Source: an uncultured archaeon (GTDB lineage: Archaea > Nanobdellota > Nanobdellia > Woesearchaeales > CAIVOO01). Taken from it: 6,084 bases of DNA. The position numbers and the translations under genes are program-made. A model generated the notes under the pieces. The model saw only the letters and a program-made list of their open reading frames with translations, had not been told where the DNA came from and made no database searches. Shown piece by piece: positions 1 through 3,790 of the stretch. Within the stretch, counting starts at the first letter, position 1. Each line of letters starts with the position of its first letter. The stretch spans positions 1 through 6,084 of the forward strand of contig CAIVOO010000097.1 in assembly GCA_903907555.1 (NCBI GenBank), written 5' to 3'.

Positions 1-238
1 CCCATTTTCTGGTATAAGCACCCTCAACAATCCAAGAATCTTTTTTTGCAATCTTACTTGCTTCTGCATTTCTTTGTTTTTCAGATGTTTTTTTAGTGAA
101 TGCCTTGTCTTTCTTGTGCCAATACAAATCATCAAGATCGTACCATTTTATATTTAATATTGAGGATAACTTCCTTGCAGCATAAGATTTTCCGCTTCCA
201 GGACCGCCAATAATATGTATTCTCCTTATTTCTCCCAT
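1..238 (-). CDS. P-loop adenylate-kinase-like / FlaR-type NTPase (partial, C-terminus off the left edge)
   Basis: Read on the minus strand, ATG at 238 opens a frame that runs 79 codons to the window edge without a stop. The N-terminus is a short beta strand (IHII, residues 7-10) followed by a Walker A loop GGPGSGKS (11-18). A D-L-D-D-L-Y-W stretch (34-40) and then W-I-V-E-G-A-Y (69-75) follow. This order (P-loop, DxDxxYW, WIxxGxY) is that of small nucleotide/nucleoside-kinase-like P-loop proteins annotated as adenylate kinase or 'topology modulation protein FlaR'. A kinase acting on a nucleotide-like substrate in the cytoplasm is the family expectation; the substrate is not readable here. The start is supported by a TATA box at 261-268, which implies a leaderless mRNA. 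The gene is divergent from the 106-residue protein gene. The lid and C-terminal regions are not visible. Confidence 0.82.
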   Translation of the reverse strand, partial: MGEIRRIHIIGGPGSGKSYAARKLSSILNIKWYDLDDLYWHKKDKAFTKKTSEKQRNAEASKIAKKDSWIVEGAYTRKW

Positions 239-260
239 TATAATAACCAAATATTCTTCT

Positions 261-268
261 TTTATAAA
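261..268 (-). promoter_or_regulatory. TATA box of the P-loop kinase gene
   Basis: On the minus strand the stretch reads AAATTTATAAAAG, a near-consensus archaeal TATA element. Its centre lies about 27 bp before the ATG at 238. With transcription starting about 25 bp downstream of the TATA centre, the mRNA would begin at or within a few bases of the start codon, so translation is probably leaderless. No Shine-Dalgarno sequence precedes this ATG, which agrees. Confidence 0.6.
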
Positions 269-317
269 TTTATTCCAAAAATCCGCAGATCATTCAGAAC
301 TCCTGAGAAAAACAATA

Positions 318-328
318 ATAATATATAG
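318..328 (+). promoter_or_regulatory. TATA box of the 106-residue protein / nucS operon
   Basis: The sequence AATAATATATAG is centred about 28 bp before the ATG at 352, the spacing expected for a leaderless archaeal transcript. No Shine-Dalgarno sequence lies before that ATG. This is the only convincing promoter ahead of nucS, because nucS follows the 106-residue gene by 2 nt. Confidence 0.55.
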
Positions 329-351
329 AGGCACTCGACTCAAACCGCAGA

Positions 352-672
352 ATGGCACGTTTTAATGAAGAGCTAAACATTGACGAACTTGTAGACAGGA
401 CTGTGGCAGCTATCGAGATTACTGCCCGCGCTCCAACAAGGAATCCGCCTGTTCCGCACGATGATGTGCATTACATGAAAGAAGGGTTGAAATATTTCCA
501 TGCAAACCTAAGTTTGCTCAAGGACCCTGATGCCCGCATTGAGCACGCCAGAAATTATGTGAAACATCATTGTTTGAAGAATTTCTTCTGCCATCATTTT
601 GTTCCTGATTCATTCAGGAATTATCAGCAAGTTTTAAAAGAATATATCATTACCCAAGGATTGCGCATATAA
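352..672 (+). CDS. Conserved-looking small protein of unknown function with an HHC-x5-CHH cluster, first gene of the nucS operon
   Basis: I do not recognise this 106-residue protein. It is soluble, with no signal peptide or membrane segment, and looks mostly helical. The N-terminal part (1-25) is acidic; a proline-rich linker (about 28-36, NPPVP) follows, then helices. Residues 72-82 contain H72-H73-C74 and C80-H81-H82, a near-symmetric His/Cys cluster with five residues between the cysteines. Further His at 36, 40, 50 and 65 make the protein His-rich. A small metal site is possible, but this could also be chance. The start at 352 is the first ATG after a TATA box at the right distance for leaderless translation. 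The stop (670-672) is followed after 2 nt by the candidate GTG start of nucS, so the two are almost certainly co-transcribed and probably translationally coupled. That makes a role alongside NucS the best contextual guess, not a demonstrated function. Confidence 0.75.
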   Translation: MARFNEELNIDELVDRTVAAIEITARAPTRNPPVPHDDVHYMKEGLKYFHANLSLLKDPDARIEHARNYVKHHCLKNFFCHHFVPDSFRNYQQVLKEYIITQGLRI

Positions 673-674
673 AT

Positions 675-1421
675 GTGGTGTTTATGGACCAGCAGGATTT
701 TATCTCCAAGTTTAATGAAGCTTCTAGCAAAAACGAAGTAATTGTTTTTCTATGCCACTGCCACATCAATTATTCAGGCAGGGTTGAGGCGAATCTTGCT
801 GACGGAGACAGGATTGTCGTGATAAAGCCTGACGGAAATCTTCTTGTACACCAACCTTCCGGCACCAATCCGATAAATTATATGAAGCAGGGTTCTGTCC
901 ATTCAATCAATTCTGCCGATGGAAAGCTTTTCCTTTCTTCAAAAAATTCTTTGCTGAAAGACACTCTCGACATGGAAATCGTAAAAGTTTATCACATAAT
1001 CTCGCACAAGCTTGAGGACGGGCAGAAAATACTTGTTGCAGGTTCAGAATATGACATGGCCTTGATGCTGATAAAAAATCCTGAGCTTGTCGAGGATGGA
1101 TTCAGGCCTCTTTCACAGGAAGAGCACACCAAGTATGGATTTATCGATGTGTTCGGGCATGACAAGAACAACAATTTAGTCATTGTTGAATGCAAGCGCA
1201 CTGTCGGAGACTTGAAAGCAGTCACGCAGCTGAGAAGATATGTCGAGAAGATGAAAGAGCTTAGGGGAGTGCAGAATATCCGAGGGATACTGGCCTGCCC
1301 AAAGATAAGTGACAATGCCTTGCAGATGCTTCGCGACTGGGGATTCGAATATCTTGCAGCAGAGCCGCCAAGATACATGGAAAAATACAATGCGAAGCAG
1401 AAAAAGCTAGATCACTTCTAA
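675..1421 (+). CDS. nucS: Endonuclease NucS/EndoMS (mismatch-specific, PCNA-linked)
   Basis: NucS/EndoMS makes double-strand cuts at DNA mismatches, with recruitment by the sliding clamp in archaea. The N-terminal half (about 20-110) is the DNA/mismatch-binding domain, with Y33-S-G-R36 and a KPDG..LVHQP..NPINY stretch (51-69). The C-terminal half is the RecB-like nuclease domain: G155-F-I-D158, then V171-E172-C-K174-R as the D..ExK catalytic core, then Q185-L-R-R-Y. The length (248 residues) is normal for archaeal NucS. The extreme C-terminus, QKKLDHF (242-248), matches a PCNA-interacting Qxx(L)xxF motif. The tryptophan usual in the family's N-W mismatch-pocket motif is tyrosine here (N68-Y69). 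The start is uncertain: GTG at 675 or 678, or ATG at 684; none has a well-placed Shine-Dalgarno sequence, so coupling to the upstream gene (stop 672) is likely. The 3' end overlaps the convergent RelE-like gene by 4 nt. Confidence 0.95.
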   Translation: MVFMDQQDFISKFNEASSKNEVIVFLCHCHINYSGRVEANLADGDRIVVIKPDGNLLVHQPSGTNPINYMKQGSVHSINSADGKLFLSSKNSLLKDTLDMEIVKVYHIISHKLEDGQKILVAGSEYDMALMLIKNPELVEDGFRPLSQEEHTKYGFIDVFGHDKNNNLVIVECKRTVGDLKAVTQLRRYVEKMKELRGVQNIRGILACPKISDNALQMLRDWGFEYLAAEPPRYMEKYNAKQKKLDHF

Positions 1422-1744
1422 TAGTTAAATCGCCTTTCGTATTCCTTATGGTCGAACCATTCGATTATCAGATAATAATTGTCATAATTATCGCTTTTTA
1501 CTGTATATATTAACCGCCATCCATTTGGAAGATCACACTTCCATAAATTTCGAACACCATATTTTTCAATATAAACTTTCGGCCAAAGATTAGTTGGTAT
1601 TTTTATACCAAAACAAGAATTTTCCAGCAATTTGCCAATCGCTTGATTAACCATTTTGTAAACCATTCTATCTTCAGATTTACCATATTTCAGAAGTTCA
1701 TAGCTCTGTTTAACTTCTTCATCAACAAAAAGAACTCTTATCAT
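1418..1744 (-). CDS. RelE/ParE-superfamily protein (putative type II toxin)
   Basis: This 108-residue protein has the RelE-fold layout. An N-terminal strand and helix pair (1-41) is followed by a basic segment ending in G63-V-R-N-L-W, then D71-L-P-N-G-W-R-L-I-Y (71-80) and a C-terminal strand E95-W-F-D-H-K (95-100) with EYERRF at 101-106. The G-W-R-L-I-Y and HKxYxRRF blocks are typical of an archaeal RelE-like group. In that superfamily, conserved basic residues (here R77, H99, K100, R104, R105) and a C-terminal aromatic (Y108) are the expected ribosome-dependent mRNA-cleavage residues; activity here is inferred only. Its ATG overlaps the stop of the upstream winged-helix-like gene (ATGA at 1744-1741), so translation is coupled in the usual antitoxin-toxin order. 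The 3' end overlaps nucS by 4 nt in convergent orientation. It could instead be an inactive regulator or a housekeeping RelE-like protein. Confidence 0.8.
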   Translation of the reverse strand: MIRVLFVDEEVKQSYELLKYGKSEDRMVYKMVNQAIGKLLENSCFGIKIPTNLWPKVYIEKYGVRNLWKCDLPNGWRLIYTVKSDNYDNYYLIIEWFDHKEYERRFNY

Positions 1745-2067
1745 TTCCAGACTAGGTTTCGCGCAATCAAGTCCTTGATTCTTTCAGGGTCATAGGTCCA
1801 GAAAACTATGCCGTCCCGCTTATCTATCATTATCTTGCCGGATTTTTCCAGGTAATCAACTATCTGCTGGAATGTCTGGTACATCATTTTTCTGGGAAGC
1901 CTTTTCCATAGCTGGTATTTTCCGTATTCCTGGCTGTGCTTTTTTATCAGCTTTTCAACCATCTGGATAGACTCTAATGTCGGGCTGTGCATATTATATA
2001 AGTATATATAAGAATCATTATTTAAATATTCCGCAAAAATCAATTTTTGTGTCATTCTTTCTTCCAT
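1741..2067 (-). CDS. Winged-helix-like small protein upstream of relE-like gene (putative antitoxin)
   Basis: The protein has 108 residues. After an N-terminal strand-like segment (SYIYLYNM, 19-26), residues 30-46 form a helix. Residues 50-76 (K-Y-Q-L-W-K-R-L-P-R-K-M-M-Y-Q-T-F then I-V-D-Y-L-E-K-S-G-K) look like the recognition-helix part of a winged helix, and 78-92 (IMIDKRDGIVFWTYD) like the beta wing. Archaeal proteins of this style commonly sit directly 5' of RelE-like genes, so an antitoxin/DNA-binding role is the leading guess. The start at 2067 is favoured by a strong Shine-Dalgarno sequence (GAGGTG, 2073-2078, 5-nt spacer); an in-frame ATG at 2055 is the alternative. It starts 1 nt after the stop of the 73-residue gene and overlaps the RelE-like gene by 4 nt, giving a tight three-gene operon. 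Unlike classic short antitoxins, it shows no obvious disordered C-terminal tail. Confidence 0.75.
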   Translation of the reverse strand: MEERMTQKLIFAEYLNNDSYIYLYNMHSPTLESIQMVEKLIKKHSQEYGKYQLWKRLPRKMMYQTFQQIVDYLEKSGKIMIDKRDGIVFWTYDPERIKDLIARNLVWK

Positions 2068-2068
2068 T

Positions 2069-2290
2069 CTAGCACCTCTGCACCTTAAGCACCAAGTCTA
2101 TATTCAATCTCCTGTTGCTGAACAGCAATATTCCTGAATCGATAAAATTTTGATTGTCAACAACCTCAAAACCGTATTTGCTGACAGCCTCTTTTACTTC
2201 CATTTCCAGATATGATTTCAATATCCTCACCTCTTCATCATACTCTTCCTTGTCGTAGATTACTCCGTTTATTTCTATGAATTCGTCCAT
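2069..2290 (-). CDS. Small acidic protein of unknown function, first gene of the relE-like cassette
   Basis: I do not recognise this 73-residue protein. It has an acidic N-terminus (D2-E3, then IEINGVIYDKEEYDEE at 5-20), an amphipathic helix (about 21-39, ending in VKEAVSKYG) and a hydrophobic strand-rich end (about 50-70, GILLFS then DLVLKV) finishing in Q-R-C. There is no membrane segment or zinc motif. The ATG at 2290 is preceded at the proper distance by a TATA-like element (2311-2320), fitting leaderless expression. Its stop is 1 nt from the start of the winged-helix-like gene, so it belongs to the same transcription unit. That position suggests a third component or a regulator of the RelE cassette, but a passenger gene is equally possible. 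Expression as a protein is supported by the promoter, the packing and the sensible composition. Confidence 0.6.
   Translation of the reverse strand: MDEFIEINGVIYDKEEYDEEVRILKSYLEMEVKEAVSKYGFEVVDNQNFIDSGILLFSNRRLNIDLVLKVQRC
2073..2078 (-). promoter_or_regulatory. Shine-Dalgarno site of the winged-helix-like gene
   Basis: The minus strand reads GAGGTG, complementary to the archaeal 16S 3' end (CACCUCC), 5 nt before the ATG at 2067. It lies inside the last codons of the 73-residue gene. It decides the start at 2067 and shows that internal genes of operons use Shine-Dalgarno initiation here while first genes appear leaderless. Confidence 0.65.
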
Positions 2291-2310
2291 GCAGGAACTT
2301 AGAAAATTTG

Positions 2311-2320
2311 ACTATAATAA
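2311..2320 (-). promoter_or_regulatory. TATA box of the three-gene RelE-like operon
   Basis: The minus strand reads TTATTATAGT, centred about 26 bp before the ATG at 2290, which fits a leaderless start. The match to a consensus TATA element is moderate. An inverted repeat (2327-2347) lies just upstream and could be a regulatory site, as expected for an autoregulated toxin-antitoxin operon. Confidence 0.45.
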
Positions 2321-2326
2321 TCTGTG

Positions 2327-2347
2327 CTGTCCTAAAGTAGACGACAG
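2327..2347. repeat. Interrupted inverted repeat CTGTC-N11-GACAG
   Basis: CTGTC (2327-2331) and GACAG (2343-2347) are perfect 5-bp arms around an 11-nt spacer. The element lies just upstream of the TATA box of the RelE-like operon. It could be an operator for the winged-helix-like protein. Alternatively, the inner TGTC...GACA arrangement resembles the TG/CA termini of some insertion sequences, which would fit the odd segment beside it. Neither reading can be decided from the sequence alone. Confidence 0.35.
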
Positions 2348-2385
2348 TTGAAGATTTAAGCACAAATAGTAAATTTGAATAATAA

Positions 2386-2565
2386 CTTTTTTTAGCGTGG
2401 GCGGCTGTTAAAGTTGTGTTTGATGTTTTACAGAAGCCCCCACGTCCCCCTGCGCAGTCTAATCTTGCAGCGATGGTGGGTGGTAGGGCATCAATAGAAC
2501 TGAAAGCGCTACTTCAGATTCCCTCCCTGAATAAATACACAAATAATCAACGTATTGAAAACTAA
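2386..2565. other. GC-rich intergenic segment with two predicted hairpins and a 59-codon open frame
   Basis: Between the RelE operon promoter and eS1 the base composition shifts to long G and C runs unlike the AT-rich flanks. Two stem-loops can be drawn on either strand. The first pairs 2396-2405 with 2436-2444 (9 bp, one bulged C) and continues inward with 2406-2412 against 2426-2432. The second pairs 2482-2488 with 2521-2527 (6 of 7) around an inner CTGAA/TTCAG stem (2500-2504 with 2513-2517). On the + strand, 2386-2562 is an open frame of 59 codons closed by TAA at 2563. Only GTG 2416 or ATG 2473 could start it; from the ATG the product is 30 residues (MVGGRASIELKALLQIPSLN, 1-20). I find no tRNA, no RNase P RNA core and no SRP signature. 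The options are a structured small RNA, a small protein, or a decayed mobile element. Confidence 0.35.
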
Positions 2566-2573
2566 TTTAAGAA

Positions 2574-3311
2574 TTAACTTTCTGCTGCCTTCTCTTCTTT
2601 CTTTTTCTTCTTCTTTGGCTTTTCTTCGGCAGGCTTCTCTTCTTTAACTTCTTCTGCCTTCTCTGCAACAGGCTCTTCTTTTGCTGCAGCAACAGGTTCA
2701 GCTACCGGCTCAGCCTGAACTGGCTCTGGCTTTGGGCCTGCCCCTATCCTTGTCATCATCCTGATTTCCAATGATTTTAATGGATAAACCTTGCTCAAGT
2801 ATTCGCCGAGATTTTTCTGAAGCCCGTAGCTTAGTATTCCGGAGATTATCCTGTCGTATGTTGATTCTGCTGCAAGCTCCTTCATCCTTTGCCTGCATAA
2901 TTTTCTTAGCAGTGTTGATTTTGAGCTTGTGACTCTTGTCTTCGGAATCAGCAATGGCTTTATCCTTATCTTGACTCCGTCCTGCGTTACGCATTCGAAT
3001 GAGTCGTCGATTCTTGTCCTGCCTTTCCTTATCATTCTTCTGACAGATGCTGACATGATTTCGTAGTCTGTCAGCTCGGTCATTGCCTTGCCGTGGTCAA
3101 GATGCGTGATTTTGAGTGTTACTGTTATGTTCTGCTTTTTTACGTCGCCTGTTAATGCGAGAAGGCTTATTGTGATGGTCCTGCCTATTACGTCTTCAGG
3201 CTCCAATGCTGGCGTTTCGCCAACCATTACATTTCTCAATACTGCTGGCGCTACTATTGGAATCCATTTCTTTAGCCTCCAGTTTTCGATAATTTTGCCT
3301 TTTCCTGCCAT
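2574..3311 (-). CDS. rps3ae: 30S ribosomal protein eS1 (S3Ae) with a long low-complexity C-terminal tail
   Basis: This is the archaeal/eukaryotic small-subunit protein eS1 (S3Ae), located near the mRNA exit region of the 30S subunit. The first 195 or so residues match the family in order: a basic N-terminus with W11-R-L-K-K-W16, G38 and the 'DVIGRTITISL' strand (40-50), a KITHL-D-H-G-K segment (67-74), R90-R-M-I-R-K-G-R-T-R (90-99), and a 'KPLLIPKTRVTSSK' block (118-131). About 50 residues are added after G191-A-G: a Pro/Glu/Ala/Lys tail with EPV repeats and a run of six lysines near the end. Many archaeal S3Ae proteins stop near 200 residues, so the tail is an add-on. The start is the ATG at 3311; a TATA box at 3337-3347 indicates its own nearly leaderless promoter, although the RNase P gene lies 50 bp upstream on the same strand. 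Confidence 0.95.
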   Translation of the reverse strand: MAGKGKIIENWRLKKWIPIVAPAVLRNVMVGETPALEPEDVIGRTITISLLALTGDVKKQNITVTLKITHLDHGKAMTELTDYEIMSASVRRMIRKGRTRIDDSFECVTQDGVKIRIKPLLIPKTRVTSSKSTLLRKLCRQRMKELAAESTYDRIISGILSYGLQKNLGEYLSKVYPLKSLEIRMMTRIGAGPKPEPVQAEPVAEPVAAAKEEPVAEKAEEVKEEKPAEEKPKKKKKKEEKAAES

Positions 3312-3336
3312 GATTCACTAATGGGAAAAGAGGGTG

Positions 3337-3347
3337 TTTATAAATTT
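3337..3347 (-). promoter_or_regulatory. TATA box of the eS1 gene
   Basis: The minus strand reads AAATTTATAAA, close to the archaeal consensus, with its centre about 30 bp before the ATG at 3311. The transcript would start only a few bases ahead of the ATG. The element lies between the RNase P gene stop (3362) and eS1, showing that eS1 has its own promoter and is not solely read through from upstream. Confidence 0.6.
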
Positions 3348-3361
3348 ACTGCTTAGAACGA

Positions 3362-3655
3362 TTATTTATACGGTATTCTCGTGTATTTCTTGCAGTCAAA
3401 GCAGTAATAAACTACTTTTCCGCGCTGCACTCTGACTCGGCAGTTTTCGCCTATCCTGAAATATGTGTAGCAGTGCTTGCAGTACTGCCTCTTCAGCTCC
3501 CGAGGCATTCTTATCTTCAGCTTCATTGCAAGCTTTCTTGCAGTCTGCACATACTTTTTTGCGTATTTTTTGGATTTTGCTGCCTCTCCAAATAGAAACC
3601 GGATTGCCTCACCCGCTGTTTTTTTCTCTTTTTCAAGAGGTTTTTTGTGCGGCAT
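3362..3655 (-). CDS. rnp4: Ribonuclease P protein component 4 (Rpp21/Rpr2 homologue)
   Basis: Archaeal Rpp21 pairs with Rpp29 on the specificity domain of RNase P RNA and helps mature the 5' ends of tRNAs. This 97-residue protein has the expected two parts. A basic helical N-terminus (1-50) carries A14-G-E-A-I-R-F-L-F and Y31-A-K-K-Y-V-Q-T-A-R-K-L-A. A C-terminal zinc ribbon follows, with ligands C59-x2-C62 and C85-x2-C88; R67 and C72-R-V-R75 lie between the knuckles, and the domain ends Y91-T-R-I-P-Y. All four cysteines are present and the length is typical. The ATG at 3655 is preceded at about 25 bp by a TATA element (3672-3686), fitting leaderless translation. It is followed by the eS1 gene after 50 bp on the same strand, a tRNA/translation housekeeping pair. 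Confidence 0.92.
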   Translation of the reverse strand: MPHKKPLEKEKKTAGEAIRFLFGEAAKSKKYAKKYVQTARKLAMKLKIRMPRELKRQYCKHCYTYFRIGENCRVRVQRGKVVYYCFDCKKYTRIPYK

Positions 3656-3671
3656 AAGGTATTGTTGATTA

Positions 3672-3686
3672 TAAGATATATATAGC
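3672..3686 (-). promoter_or_regulatory. TATA box of the RNase P component 4 gene
   Basis: The minus strand carries CTATATATATCTTATA, centred about 25 bp before the ATG at 3655. This is the right spacing for transcription to start at the initiation codon. Confidence 0.5.
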
Positions 3687-3740
3687 TTTGCCGTGCTAAC
3701 CCTTAATATTTAAGTACTGGGGAATAGTAAAAAATCAAAA

Positions 3741-3770
3741 CATTTAAATAGAGGGTGCCTCTCTTAAATA
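3741..3770 (+). promoter_or_regulatory. Promoter of the coiled-coil membrane protein, covered by a long dyad
   Basis: Two TATA-like boxes are present: CATTTAAATA (3741-3750) and CTTAAATA (3763-3770). They form the outer arms of an interrupted palindrome: ATTTAA (3742-3747) pairs with TTAAAT (3764-3769), and AGAGG (3750-3754) pairs with CCTCT (3758-3762) across a GTG loop. From the first box, transcription would start near 3771, leaving a 20-nt leader that contains a Shine-Dalgarno-like GGGGGT. From the second, it would start at or near the ATG at 3791. The dyad over the promoter makes repressor binding plausible. Confidence 0.5.
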
Positions 3771-3777
3771 CTAAATC

Positions 3778-3783
3778 GGGGGT
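3778..3783 (+). promoter_or_regulatory. Shine-Dalgarno-like site of the coiled-coil protein gene
   Basis: GGGGGT differs by one base from GGAGGT and ends 7 nt before the ATG at 3791. It supports that start and the use of the upstream TATA box, giving a short leader. Confidence 0.5.
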
Positions 3784-3790
3784 ATAAAGA

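Noticed and set aside
673..675. ATG overlapping the end of the 106-residue gene as a nucS start
   Set aside because: It is out of frame with NucS; only GTG 675, GTG 678 or ATG 684 are in frame.
992..1390. Minus-strand open frame of 132 codons inside nucS
   Set aside because: It lies wholly antisense to the catalytic half of NucS, is Ser/Cys/Phe-rich in the way of a shadow frame, and has no promoter or family resemblance.
1992..2028. TATA-like runs within the winged-helix-like gene that could drive a shorter protein from an internal ATG at 1992
   Set aside because: The AT-rich stretch simply encodes the SYIYLYN and neighbouring residues, which look like part of the protein's conserved N-terminus, and the upstream start has a strong Shine-Dalgarno site.
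2391..2444. Resemblance to the right-end hairpin of IS200/IS605 elements (TTTAGCGTGGG and GAAGCCCCCACG)
   Set aside because: The two halves are in the wrong order and about 25-30 nt apart, no TnpA/TnpB remnant is readable nearby, and GC-rich stems can look alike by chance. Kept only as an alternative explanation for the segment.
2291..2573. Possible tRNA, RNase P RNA or SRP RNA gene in the intergenic region
   Set aside because: No T-loop GTTCRA motif, no acceptor pairing, no GAGGAAAGTC-type RNase P core and no SRP helix 8 motif were found on either strand.
2710..2994. Second minus-strand frame overlapping eS1
   Set aside because: It is out of frame within the well-matched ribosomal protein gene and shows no domain features.
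3088..3668. Plus-strand frames (3088-3321, 3463-3657, 3477-3668) with hydrophobic Phe/Ser/Ala content
   Set aside because: They are antisense images of the Lys/Glu-rich eS1 and RNase P genes; the apparent hydrophobicity is a complement artefact.
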